A stretch of DNA of 64,000 bases. Source: Bifidobacterium phasiani (GTDB lineage Bacteria; Actinomycetota; Actinomycetes; Actinomycetales; Bifidobacteriaceae). Made by a program: the position numbers and the translations under genes. Of this stretch, positions 1 to 7,831 are shown one piece after another. The notes beneath the pieces are model-generated. The model did no database searches. It saw only the letters and a list, made by a program, of their open reading frames with translations, and had not been told where the DNA came from. Position 1 is the first letter of the stretch; each line of letters starts with the position of its first letter. The stretch is from positions 1 through 64,000 of the forward strand of contig NZ_JAHBBD010000011.1 in assembly GCF_019331775.1 (NCBI RefSeq), read 5' to 3'.

Positions 1-156
1 GCCTCAACGCCTCTCGCCGAAACCCGTCATCATAACGCTTCCTCCGATCCTCCCGCATACGCAAGAACCGCACCTCCGATCATCGAATCTGAATTTCTCC
101 AGTCCAACAATCGGGGTGCGGTTCAGTTAGCGACGACCCTTGCGGTGTTTCCGGGC
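1..156. other. Window edge, no gene seen
   Basis: No open frame with a usable start and ribosome site is visible here. It is the downstream flank of the minus-strand lipoprotein gene and may hold the edge of a gene lying outside the window. Confidence 0.4.
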
Positions 157-735
157 TTAGTCGTCGACGCCCATGCGGCGTTCGAGCGAGTCCTTGGCAT
201 GGTCGAGCTGGTCGTCCACCGCGTCGAGCCGGTCCTCCAACGACCACATGGTGCCACGGTCGATCGTGTGGGCGCGATGCGCGTTCTCGACCTGGTCGTC
301 CAGCCGGTCGACCTCGTCGTCCAGCGCTTCCAGCGGTCTGGTCGCGTCGAAGTACGCCTGCGGGCGATCGGCCGCGTTGGCCGGCACCGCCACGGCGTCC
401 GCGGTGGCGACGGCCTCGGCGACCCGGGTCTCCAGGTCGGCGATCGCCGTATCGAAGCCCGACGCGTCGGTCGGGACGGTGGCGGGGTCGGTGCCGGTAT
501 CCGAGCCGGTGCCGGTGTCCGAGCCGGTGCCGGTGTCCGACGGGGAACCGCCCGCATCGGCGGAGCCGGAAGACGAGCCGTTGATGTCGGTCTTCAGCTC
601 GTCGAGCTCCTGCTGCATGGTGTCGAGGCGGTCGAGGATCTCATTCGTGGCTGCGTTGCCGTTGGCGCAGCCGCCGAACGATAGGGCGGCTGCCAGGCAC
701 GACGCAGCGGCTATGCTACGCAGTGTCTTGTTCAT
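157..735 (-). CDS. Small lipoprotein with coiled-coil segments
   Basis: Predicted 192-residue surface lipoprotein of unknown role. A basic N-terminus (MNKTLRS) and hydrophobic stretch lead to a lipobox ending in FGGC at about residues 19-22, so the Cys would be lipidated. Next come an acidic helical segment (about 30-48), a Gly/Ser/Thr/Asp linker with three GSDTGT-like units coded by an 18-base tandem repeat (about 60-80), and a C-terminal half rich in charged heptads (LDDEVDRLDDQVE and similar) that should form coiled coil. I start it at the ATG at 735 because the signal peptide begins there and a TACACT hexamer sits six bases upstream; an in-frame ATG at 771 would add 12 residues without a ribosome site. 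I do not recognise the family; it may be a cell-wall spacer or a partner-binding lipoprotein. Confidence 0.75.
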   Translation of the reverse strand: MNKTLRSIAAASCLAAALSFGGCANGNAATNEILDRLDTMQQELDELKTDINGSSSGSADAGGSPSDTGTGSDTGTGSDTGTDPATVPTDASGFDTAIADLETRVAEAVATADAVAVPANAADRPQAYFDATRPLEALDDEVDRLDDQVENAHRAHTIDRGTMWSLEDRLDAVDDQLDHAKDSLERRMGVDD

Positions 736-1067
736 GAATCCAGTGTATGGGCGATCAGGCGGCTTGGACAACGAATAGGACGGCCTGTCCGGATACGAGC
801 GGCGTATCGCAAGGCCGGTCCGAACATGCGGTCCTGGATTCCGGTCTAACCGGATACGCGCGGGCGCGTCGCCGCCAAAGCGCGGAAGTGGGCGATAGCG
901 AAGACGTGACCAGCGGTGCCATCAATCCGACCGGTGCATCGCAGCCAAAGCGCGGTGGTGGGCGGTCGGGCGGCGAACGCATCCGCCGCTGCGCCTTGGC
1001 GTATCGGTGCCAGGCATGGCACGGGCGGAATCTGCGAGGATGCGGGTTCGCCGTTCCGTGGAGCCGT
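736..1067. other. Intergenic region with a direct repeat
   Basis: No gene is visible. Two copies of a roughly 20-base direct repeat with core GCCAAAGCGCGG lie near 878 and 952. The part near 742-747 holds the presumed promoter of the lipoprotein gene. Confidence 0.4.
742..747 (-). promoter_or_regulatory. -10-like hexamer, leaderless start
   Basis: TACACT on the minus strand, six bases before the ATG at 735, with no Shine-Dalgarno sequence between. The geometry suggests transcription begins at or next to the start codon. Confidence 0.45.
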
Positions 1068-1433
1068 CTACAGGTTGGTGATCTGCGCGCCGAACGGCCA
1101 CAGCGCGAGCTTGGCCATCTTGAACGACTGCAGGCCGAACGGGATGCCGATGACCGTGATGCAGTTGAGCACGCCGGCGACGACGTAGCCGAGCGCCATC
1201 CACCAGCCGACCAGAATCACCCAGACGACGTTGACCAGCATGGAGCCGATGCCGCCGCCATAGGTCACGGTCTTGCCGAACGGCGTGAGCGTGAGCGTCG
1301 CCATCTTGAAGCACTGCGCGCCGAGCGGGATGCCGATGACCGTGATGCACAGCACCAGCCCGACCAGCGCCCAGCCGATCGCGATGGCCAGGCCGCCGAG
1401 GATGATCCATAGGATGTTGCCCAGTAGTCTCAT
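1068..1433 (-). CDS. YccF-family (DUF307) inner-membrane protein
   Basis: A 121-residue membrane protein. It has two halves of similar sequence: GNILWIILGG with ITVIGIPLGAQCFKMA, and later VNVVWVILVGWW with ITVIGIPFGLQSFKMA. Each half carries a hydrophobic segment followed by the ITVIGIP(L/F)G signature typical of YccF/DUF307 proteins, giving about four membrane passes. The family's function is not established; some members are linked to ion channels or stress. The length is normal for a short family member. A TAGTCT hexamer six bases before the ATG and the lack of a ribosome site suggest a leaderless mRNA. It stands alone, about 330 bases upstream of the lipoprotein gene on the same strand. 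Confidence 0.85.
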   Translation of the reverse strand: MRLLGNILWIILGGLAIAIGWALVGLVLCITVIGIPLGAQCFKMATLTLTPFGKTVTYGGGIGSMLVNVVWVILVGWWMALGYVVAGVLNCITVIGIPFGLQSFKMAKLALWPFGAQITNL

Positions 1434-1439
1434 GGTTTC

Positions 1440-1445
1440 AGACTA
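1440..1445 (-). promoter_or_regulatory. -10-like hexamer, leaderless start
   Basis: TAGTCT on the minus strand, six bases before the ATG at 1433; no ribosome site is present. Confidence 0.4.
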
Positions 1446-1939
1446 CGGCAGGGCTACCTTCATCGCCATCGGGGAATGCCCTGACCCCCGCCCTAGGGAG
1501 CCGGGGGGATTGGATTTCACGGTCGTCACCGGATTCGCGACATGGGCTCTGCCCTAGGGAGCCGGGGGATTGGGGCGGATAGGTCCGATTGGTCGGATTG
1601 GGATGGATCGGGCTGGACCGAGTGGATTGGGCTGGATCGAATCGGCCAATTAAGCCGAATCGGGCTGAAACGGGCTGAATCGGGCTGAAACGAGCTGGAT
1701 CGAGCTGGATTGGATTGGCTGGATTAAGCTGAATCGGTCTGGCTCGGCCGGATCGAGCTGGATTGGCCCGGATGAACCCGGGTCAATCGGATTATGCTGA
1801 ATCTGCCCGGATGAGCCCGTATCGGATAATCCGGCCTCCCATCCTCCATCTGTCTGTCTATCTATCCATCCATCTATCCCTTATCTATCCATCTATCATC
1901 CCGTCCCATCATCCTCGCCCGTTATCCCTCCCAATTTAT

Positions 1940-2021
1940 CCCTGCGCACAATGTGCAATTGTTTACGCTGAGGCGGCCGAAACGGCTCCTCAGCGTAAAC
2001 AATTGCACATTGTGCGCAGGG
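1940..2021. repeat. Near-perfect 82-base inverted repeat
   Basis: Two 34-base arms (1940-1973 and 1988-2021) are exact reverse complements. The inner 14 bases fold further (GCCG/CGGC around AAA), so the whole element can form one hairpin. The arm holds the sub-palindrome GCACAATGTGC and the words CAATTG and TTTACGCTGAGG. It lies about 50 bases beyond the minus-strand stop of the ECF gene, so it could end that transcript, but the stem is much longer than usual terminators and looks more like a small mobile or REP-type element. Confidence 0.7.
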
Positions 2022-2070
2022 TGGGAGCGAGGCGGGAAATGGGGATGAGGATGAGGGATGGGATGGGGAC

Positions 2071-4878
2071 CTAGGCGAGGGCGATCAGCATGGCCAGATA
2101 CGCCGCGGTCACCGCCACCAGCATCGCATCGCGGCCCCGCACGCGCATCTCGCGCCAGTGGGTGCGATGCGCGCCCTCCTCGTAACATCGCGCGTCGAGC
2201 GCCAGCGCGAGGTTGTCGGCATGCCGCAGTGTCCCCGCGAACACCGGCACCACGATGGCCGTCAGCGCGCGGATCCGCCTGGCCGGCGACCCGGTCTCGA
2301 CGTCGCCGCCGCGTGCGGCCTGCGCGTCGATGATCGCATGGGCCTCGCGAGACAGCGTGGGCAGGAACCGCATCGCCAGGCTGAGCACCAGGGCGATCTC
2401 CTGCGTATGCACGCCCAGACGCCTGAGCGGGGAGAGCAGCGAGCCGACCGCGTCGGTCAGCGCGGTGGGCGTGGTCGTGGCCAGCAGCACCGCACCGAGC
2501 AGGATGACCAGCGCGAAGCGCAGCATATAGAGCGCCGCCGTCGCCAGCCCTCCCGTCGTGATCGCGATCGGCCCGAGTTCGGCCAGCGTCGCGCCGCCGC
2601 GCGCGAAGAAGACGTTGAGCGCCCCCATGACGACCAGCATGCCCAGAATCAGCCTGACCGACGCCAGCAGCCGCAGCGGGTCGATCCGCCCGGCGGCGAC
2701 GACGCCCACGGTCAGCAGCGTCGCCAGCCCGAGCTGCCAGGCGTTGGAGATCGCGAAGGCGGTGAACATCAGGGCCAGGAACGTCACCATCGTGACGCGC
2801 GGATCGAGCGACGACAGCGGGCTGCGCCGGCGGGCGCCGTCCGCGGCACCGCGGGAACCGTCCGCCGACCCGCCGGCATCACGGGAGCCGGACACGGATT
2901 CGCCGGCACGAGGGGAGTGGGCAGCCACCGCGTCATCGTCCGATGGATCGCCGACCGCAGCGTCGGGGGAACCGTCCGCCGACCCGCCGGCATCGAACGG
3001 CTCGGGCGCGGAATCGTCGGCGTCGAGCGGTTCGGTTGCCGACACGCCGTTTCCGTACGGCGCATCGCCCGGAGCTCCGACGGCGATCACGCGGTCGGCC
3101 AGGGCCTCGGCCTCCGCCGGCGCATGCGTGATGATCAGCACGGTGACGCCGCGGCGGCGCAGCGCGCGGATCAGCTCATGGATGCGCGCGGTGGCCGCCG
3201 CGTCGAGGCTGGCGGTGGGCTCGTCCAGCACCAGCACGTCCGGGTGGCAGGCGATCACGCCGGCGATCGCGGCGAGCCGCTGCTGTCCGCCCGACAGCGC
3301 GAACGGCGAGCGGTCGGCGATGTGCTCGATGCGCAGCAGACGCAGCGCCTCATCGACCCGCGCGCGCACCTCCCCGGCCGGCAGTCCCTGGTTCGTGGGG
3401 CCGTAGGCGACGTCCTGCGCCACGGTGTCGGCGAACAGCTGCCGCTCGGGATGCTGCATCACGTAGCCGATATGACGGCGCAGCTCGCGGCGTTCGCGCC
3501 GCCTTCCGCCCGTCGGGACGCCGCAGATCGCGATCGACCCGGCATCGGGCCGCTCCAGCGCGCACAGCAGGCGGGCCAGCGTCGACTTGCCGGCGCCGTT
3601 GCGCCCCATGATCGCGACGGTCTCGCCCCGCCGGACCGTGAACGAGACGTCGTCGAGCACCGGGGCCGCCGCGCCGGGATACGAGAACGACACGTGGTCG
3701 ACCGCGACGGCCGGCCCCGGCCGCTCCTGCGCCGTCCGTCCGTCCGGCGAGTCCGAGCCGGACTCCGATGCCGCCGGTGCCGTGACCGCCGGTCCGGCGT
3801 CGGACAACGCCTTGACGGCGGCCGCATCCGCGCGCATCGGTTCCGTCGGGCCGCCCGATGTCGCCGGTGCCGCGGACACCGGCAGCCTCTCCGCGCCCTG
3901 GTCGGTCGTGCCCGCTGCATCCGCCGATGTCGATGACGCCGCCGGTTTCGCATGCGTCATCGGTGCCGTCGATGCGGTCGGGGCTGGCGGATCCATCGGT
4001 GCCGCCGATCGGGTCGGCACCTCGGGCTTCTCCGGCGTCGTCGATCTTGCCGGATCCGCCGATTCCGCCGAGTCCGTGGACCGCGTCGATTCCGCCGGTT
4101 CCGCCGGTCCCGAGGCATCCGGCGCCGCGCCGGCCTTGCCGCGCGCCGCAGGCTTCGGGCGCGCCGACCCGGCCGCGTCTTCCACGGCCATGATCCGTCC
4201 GTCGGCCATATGGATGACGCGGTCGGCGTGCGCGGTCTCGTCGTCGTGGTGGGTGATCAGCACGATCGCGACGCCGCGTGACTGCAGCGCATCCAGGATG
4301 CGCATGACCTCGCCGCGGGCCGCGGCGTCGAGCATCGCGGTCGGCTCGTCGAGCACGATCATCGACGGCGCCATGGCCAGCGTGCCGGCGATGGCGACGC
4401 GCTGCTGCTGCCCGCCGCTCATCACGGTGGGATCGGCGTCGCGGAACCCCGCCATGCCGACCGCGTGCAGCGCCCCGGCGATGCGCCGGCCGATGCCGTC
4501 GCGCGCGATGCCGAGGTTCTCCGGACCGAACGCGACGTCGTCCTCGACCACGGTCGTGACGATCTGGTCTTCCGGATTCTGGAACACCGCGCCGATGCCG
4601 CGCCGCGCGCGACGGTAGGCATCGGGATCGGCGCCCGAGCGCTCGTCGAACACATGCTCGCCGAGCAGCGTCACCGATCCGCGGTCCGGGGCCGCAAGAC
4701 CCGCGAGAATGCGGGCCAGCGTCGATTTGCCCGAACCGTTGGCCCCGACGACGCATACGCGCTCACCCTCGGCGACGCGCAGATCGACGCCGTCCAGCGC
4801 CCACGAGGCGCCGCCGTCGTAGCTGAAGCGCACATGGGCGAGCGCGGCGACGCTTATGCGGGGACCCGGCAGACTCAT
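2071..4878 (-). CDS. ECF transporter energy module, fused A-A'-T
   Basis: A 935-residue fusion of both ATPases and the transmembrane T subunit of an energy-coupling-factor vitamin importer. The first ABC domain (about 1-235) has Walker A GANGSGKST, signature MSGGQQQR and Walker B MIVLDEPTAMLD. A Pro/Ala/Ser/Thr-rich linker of about 155 residues follows. The second ABC domain (about 393-605) has GRNGAGKST, LSGGQQR and VLVLDEPTASLD. A second Asp/Gly/Ser linker of about 80 residues leads to the T domain (about 685-935) with several membrane helices and the ARGG-type coupling motif (AQAARGGDVET). Its ATG overlaps the stop of ribU (ATGA), so the two should be translationally coupled and this module should drive RibU, perhaps also other S subunits. 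A, A' and T are usually separate genes; the long low-complexity linkers are unusual. Confidence 0.9.
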   Translation of the reverse strand: MSLPGPRISVAALAHVRFSYDGGASWALDGVDLRVAEGERVCVVGANGSGKSTLARILAGLAAPDRGSVTLLGEHVFDERSGADPDAYRRARRGIGAVFQNPEDQIVTTVVEDDVAFGPENLGIARDGIGRRIAGALHAVGMAGFRDADPTVMSGGQQQRVAIAGTLAMAPSMIVLDEPTAMLDAAARGEVMRILDALQSRGVAIVLITHHDDETAHADRVIHMADGRIMAVEDAAGSARPKPAARGKAGAAPDASGPAEPAESTRSTDSAESADPARSTTPEKPEVPTRSAAPMDPPAPTASTAPMTHAKPAASSTSADAAGTTDQGAERLPVSAAPATSGGPTEPMRADAAAVKALSDAGPAVTAPAASESGSDSPDGRTAQERPGPAVAVDHVSFSYPGAAAPVLDDVSFTVRRGETVAIMGRNGAGKSTLARLLCALERPDAGSIAICGVPTGGRRRERRELRRHIGYVMQHPERQLFADTVAQDVAYGPTNQGLPAGEVRARVDEALRLLRIEHIADRSPFALSGGQQRLAAIAGVIACHPDVLVLDEPTASLDAAATARIHELIRALRRRGVTVLIITHAPAEAEALADRVIAVGAPGDAPYGNGVSATEPLDADDSAPEPFDAGGSADGSPDAAVGDPSDDDAVAAHSPRAGESVSGSRDAGGSADGSRGAADGARRRSPLSSLDPRVTMVTFLALMFTAFAISNAWQLGLATLLTVGVVAAGRIDPLRLLASVRLILGMLVVMGALNVFFARGGATLAELGPIAITTGGLATAALYMLRFALVILLGAVLLATTTPTALTDAVGSLLSPLRRLGVHTQEIALVLSLAMRFLPTLSREAHAIIDAQAARGGDVETGSPARRIRALTAIVVPVFAGTLRHADNLALALDARCYEEGAHRTHWREMRVRGRDAMLVAVTAAYLAMLIALA

Positions 4879-5462
4879 CGGTGCAGCAGGTTCGAGATCG
4901 GCTTGTAGATCAGGAACGTGACCACGCCGTGGATGACGAATTTCACCAGGTTGAACGGCAGCAGGGCCGGCACGATGAGCGCGGCGACCTCCTGCACGCT
5001 CATGGCGGCGTAGATCGGCGTAATCAGCAGGTTGCCGACGATCGCCACCGCCAGCGCCACGACCGCGCCCACGACGATGCCGATCAGCGCGCCCTTGCGC
5101 GTGCGCATCCGGCGGTAGACCAGCGCGGCGGGCACGCTCATCGCCAGCGCGACGCCCACGGCCATCAGCGTGCCCCACGGGTCGGCGAACAGATGCGGCA
5201 CGAAGCCGAGCATGCTGACGATGACCGCGGCGGCGGGGCCGTAGGCGAAGCCGGCCACCAGGCTGACGATGCCGGACGGATCGTACTTGAGCCACGGCAC
5301 GCCGGGGATCAGCGGGAACTCGATGAAGCTCACCGCCATCGACAGGGCGACGAACAGCGCGTAGACGGCGATGCGCCGGGTCGACCAGCGGCCCGAATCG
5401 GCCACGCCCGTGGCATGGGACGACGACGTCGAGTGGTTGTTGGCATGCGAAGACACGCTCAT
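4875..5462 (-). CDS. ribU: Riboflavin ECF transporter substrate-binding subunit RibU
   Basis: A 195-residue integral membrane S component that binds riboflavin. After a short Ser/His/Asn-rich N-terminus there are about six membrane helices. The loop FPLIPGVPWLKYDPSG followed by IVSLVAGFAYGPAAAVIVS is characteristic of RibU. Assignment to riboflavin rests on that motif plus the FMN riboswitch directly upstream. The start is the ATG at 5462, preceded by AACGAGGTG at good spacing; that ribosome site abuts the riboswitch's closing stem, so FMN could block translation. The last bases overlap the start of the fused ATPase/T gene, making a two-gene operon. Confidence 0.92.
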   Translation of the reverse strand: MSVSSHANNHSTSSSHATGVADSGRWSTRRIAVYALFVALSMAVSFIEFPLIPGVPWLKYDPSGIVSLVAGFAYGPAAAVIVSMLGFVPHLFADPWGTLMAVGVALAMSVPAALVYRRMRTRKGALIGIVVGAVVALAVAIVGNLLITPIYAAMSVQEVAALIVPALLPFNLVKFVIHGVVTFLIYKPISNLLHR

Positions 5463-5473
5463 GCGAGCACCTC

Positions 5474-5616
5474 GTTTCTTCCATCCGGACTGTAACCGTT
5501 GGCCCCGGATTCGCACCGGATCAGCCGCCGTGGGCGGGTCGCGGGCTTCGGTGGCCGCCGTTATGAATCCCGGCTCCGCCGTCACCGCCAGTAAGGAATC
5601 GCACCTTCCCTGAAAC
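5474..5616 (-). promoter_or_regulatory. FMN riboswitch (RFN element)
   Basis: On the minus strand the leader has the FMN-aptamer landmarks in order: GTTTCAGGGAAGG, GATTCC with CTGGCGGTGAC, AAGCCCGCGACC, GATCCGGTGCGAATCCGG, GGCCAACGGTTACAGTCC, then GGATGG and the closing GAAAC. The terminal stem pairs GTTTC with GAAAC (5612-5616 with 5474-5478). The ribosome site of ribU begins right after it, so control of translation start is likely. A possible -10 (TACGAAT) lies about 13-19 bases upstream of the aptamer. Confidence 0.95.
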
Positions 5617-5691
5617 TTGCGTCTCCCATTCGTAGCGCAACGTGCGGACGGACGCGCCGGCGCATCCCCCGTCGGTGGCGAGGGCAGGTGC

Positions 5692-5697
5692 AACAAT
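5692..5697 (+). promoter_or_regulatory. -10-like hexamer, leaderless start
   Basis: AACAAT ends seven bases before the ATG at 5705. This geometry recurs at many genes of the window and favours 5705 over the in-frame ATG at 5696. Confidence 0.4.
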
Positions 5698-5704
5698 GGA
5701 GCCT

Positions 5705-6775
5705 ATGACTGCGAACAAGAAGACCTCCGCGAAGCGCGGACAGGCGCGGCACGCCGCCAAGGCCGCCAAGGCGGCGCCCGCGCGCCCCGGCATCGACAAG
5801 CTGGCCATCGTCATCGTCACCTACAGGCGTCAGGAGCTGCTGGCCACGCTGTTCGACTCGATCCTGCACCTGACGCAGGCGCCGTGGCGCATCGTCGTCG
5901 TCGACAACGAGCACAGCGACGAGACCCGCGGCATGGTCGAGGGGTTCGAGGCGAACGTCACGCGGCAGTGGGGGACGACCGTCGCCGACCGCTTGGGCAA
6001 CGAGAGCCGCGTCGTCTACGCGCCGCAGTCCGACAACCTCGGCGGCGCGGGCGGCTTCTCCGCAGGCGTCAAGGTGGCCTACGACCTCGGCGCGGCGTGG
6101 TTCTGGGTCATGGACGACGATGTCGCGGTCATCCCGGACGCGATCGACAAGCTCGCCAAGTGGACCGGACGCCACGAGGTCATCCAGGGCAGCCGCTACG
6201 ACTACGACGGCGGCCCGTTCTACTGGCAGTACCACTTCATCGTGCCGCTGGGCATCCCGAACCCGATCGCCCCGGCCGCGTTCGGCTCGGCCGGCTACCG
6301 CGTGATGAACACGCTGTGCTTCGAGGGCGGGCTGTTCAGCCGCCGCATCGTCGAGCGGATCGGCCTGCCCGACCCGAGGTTCTTCATCTACTGGGACGAC
6401 ACGATGTACGGCTACCTCGCCAGCAAGGTGACGAACCCGATCGTGGTGCCCGACGTGATCCTGCGCCGCACGCGCGAGATCGGCAACTGGGACATCGGCG
6501 GCCTGCGCCAGCTCAACTCGACCTCGGACATGAACCGGTACCACATCATGCGCAACCGCGGGTACATGGCGCGCTACTTCATGGTCCACGGCGACTACCG
6601 GCCGCTGCCGTTCGCGCTGGGCACGCTGGCGACCGCCGCCAAGGAGGTCATCCGCCTGGTGGCCGTGGACCGCGGGCACGTGCGCACCGGCCTGGTGCAG
6701 ATCGCCAAGGGCTGGTGGGATTCGCGCAGGCTGCTGCACGACCCCGACTGGGCGCCGATGCCGCCGTTGAAGTGA
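5705..6775 (+). CDS. Family 2 glycosyltransferase, galactofuranosyl-transferase-like
   Basis: A 356-residue cytoplasmic glycosyltransferase of the GT-A fold. After a Lys/Ala-rich N-terminus (about 1-30) comes the nucleotide-sugar segment KLAIVIVTYRRQELL, then VVVDNEHSDET, and the metal-binding acidic motif WFWVMDDDV. This order is typical of GT2 enzymes, and the tail (WDDTMYGYLASK, then DMNRYHIMRNRGY) resembles bacterial galactofuranosyl- and rhamnosyl-transferases. It probably adds a sugar to a cell-envelope polysaccharide; donor and acceptor cannot be read from sequence. I start it at 5705 because of the -10-like AACAAT seven bases upstream. It stands alone between the divergent ribU operon and a convergent nitroreductase gene. 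Confidence 0.8.
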   Translation: MTANKKTSAKRGQARHAAKAAKAAPARPGIDKLAIVIVTYRRQELLATLFDSILHLTQAPWRIVVVDNEHSDETRGMVEGFEANVTRQWGTTVADRLGNESRVVYAPQSDNLGGAGGFSAGVKVAYDLGAAWFWVMDDDVAVIPDAIDKLAKWTGRHEVIQGSRYDYDGGPFYWQYHFIVPLGIPNPIAPAAFGSAGYRVMNTLCFEGGLFSRRIVERIGLPDPRFFIYWDDTMYGYLASKVTNPIVVPDVILRRTREIGNWDIGGLRQLNSTSDMNRYHIMRNRGYMARYFMVHGDYRPLPFALGTLATAAKEVIRLVAVDRGHVRTGLVQIAKGWWDSRRLLHDPDWAPMPPLK

Positions 6776-6790
6776 GAAGCCGGTGAGGAA

Positions 6791-6814
6791 CCGCCGGAAT
6801 CGCGATTCCGGCGG
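6791..6814. terminator. Perfect palindrome between convergent genes
   Basis: A 24-base perfect palindrome (half CCGCCGGAATCG) lies between the stops of the glycosyltransferase and the nitroreductase-like gene. It could end both transcripts, though neither side has a clear T-run. Confidence 0.5.
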
Positions 6815-6863
6815 CATCACGGCCCTGCGATATGCGGCCGGGCGCCCGTGGCGCCACCGGTGG

Positions 6864-7646
6864 CTACCGATGGATGAACAGGCCGCCGTCGCCCCACGCC
6901 CAGGTGCCCGAACCGGCGCCGATCTGGAAGTGCAGCTTGGCGATGCCCAGGTCGTTCGGCCCGCAGCCCGTCTCGACCTGCGGGTCGAGACGCGCCGCCG
7001 CGGTGTCGTCGTCGGCGTTGTAGGAGAACAGCACCGGCTGGCGGTTCAGCGCGCTCGGCGCCTTCATCGCGGCCTCGACGCCGGCCCTGAACCATGCGGG
7101 CGCCGCCTGGCGCGCCGCGTCGTCCATGTCGCGGGTGAACTGCTCGTACGTCTTGCCGTCGCGGTGCGTGCGCTGGATCTCGACGAGCTGCTCGTACGGG
7201 GCGGCCATGCGCGACAGATGGTTCTCCGGGTGGCCGATCACCACGCCCAGGTACAGCTCGTCGCCGTGGGGCACACGGCAGTGCCGCGCGGCCTCGGCCG
7301 CGTCCCAGCTGCCGCCGACCCAGCAGGTGCCCAGGCCGCGCAGCGTCGCGGCGAGCACGACGCGCTCGGCGTAGAACCCGGCGCGCTCCCGGGCCTCGTC
7401 GTCCTGCTTCGGACCGACGATCGCCAGGTAGTTGGCCGCGTTCTTCAGATGCCCGGAGGCGTTCGCCCCGGCGAACACGGCCGGCTGGTCGCGCACCAGC
7501 TGGATGCGGATGCCGGCGAGCGTGTTGACCGCGTCGATGGTCATGTCCAGCTGGCGGGCCGTGTCGTCGTCGATCGGATCGGGGTCGTAGGCGCGTACGG
7601 CGGTGCGGATGTTGATTGCGTCGATGAGTTGGGTGTGTTCTGCCAT
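6864..7646 (-). CDS. Nitroreductase-family protein
   Basis: A 260-residue protein of the FMN-dependent nitroreductase fold, closest in layout to the long, tandem-half 'putative TM nitroreductase' type. The N-terminal IDAINIRTAVRAYDPDPI corresponds to the flavin-binding R-x-S-x-R-x-F region of the family. The middle AGFYAERVVLAATLRGLGTCWVGG is the usual helix and Gly-rich turn, and the C-terminal half (EAAMKAPSALNRQPV, GIAKLHFQIG) matches the second flavin-contact region. Likely role: NAD(P)H-dependent reduction of a quinone, nitro-compound or other electrophile; substrate unknown. The ATG at 7646 is chosen because a GATAAT hexamer precedes it by six bases; an in-frame ATG lies at 7667. It diverges from ppgK. 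Confidence 0.82.
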   Translation of the reverse strand: MAEHTQLIDAINIRTAVRAYDPDPIDDDTARQLDMTIDAVNTLAGIRIQLVRDQPAVFAGANASGHLKNAANYLAIVGPKQDDEARERAGFYAERVVLAATLRGLGTCWVGGSWDAAEAARHCRVPHGDELYLGVVIGHPENHLSRMAAPYEQLVEIQRTHRDGKTYEQFTRDMDDAARQAAPAWFRAGVEAAMKAPSALNRQPVLFSYNADDDTAAARLDPQVETGCGPNDLGIAKLHFQIGAGSGTWAWGDGGLFIHR

Positions 7647-7652
7647 ACTCCG

Positions 7653-7658
7653 ATTATC
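7653..7658 (-). promoter_or_regulatory. -10-like hexamer, leaderless start
   Basis: GATAAT on the minus strand, six bases before the ATG at 7646; one of the best -10 matches in the window. Confidence 0.5.
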
Positions 7659-7777
7659 GCGCAGCATCCTGGTATCGGGGCGCCGACCGGCCGCGCCGGG
7701 GGCGCTCGGCGCGACTGATCATGCATACGTTCGCACCGAATATGCGTGTTCGGGCGCGCATCGGGGGCATTCCGCGA

Positions 7778-7783
7778 TACAAT
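7778..7783 (+). promoter_or_regulatory. -10 element of ppgK
   Basis: TACAAT (within GATACAAT) lies about 49 bases before the ppgK ATG. It implies a leader of about 40 bases with the ribosome site AGAGAGG close to the start, unlike the leaderless neighbours. Confidence 0.45.
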
Positions 7784-7831
7784 GCCGAATACCGGTTCAA
7801 AAACCAACAACCTTATTGAGAGAGGTCAAAG

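Larger units (their letters stand above)
1434..2070. other. Repeat-rich non-coding region
   Basis: No credible gene lies in these 637 bases. In order it holds two copies of a 22-base direct repeat (CCCTAGGGAGCCGG core, 1491-1513 and 1552-1573), a long degenerate minisatellite of GGATTGGG/GGATCGGG/GGCTGGAT words (about 1575-1800), a tetranucleotide microsatellite of TCTG, TATC and CATC units (about 1847-1900), and a very long hairpin (1940-2021). Composition changes sharply between these blocks. Confidence 0.6.

Noticed and set aside
123..778. Several plus- and minus-strand frames overlapping the lipoprotein gene
   Set aside because: Only the frame at 157-735 has a signal peptide and lipobox; the others are Arg/Pro-rich or Val-rich shadows.
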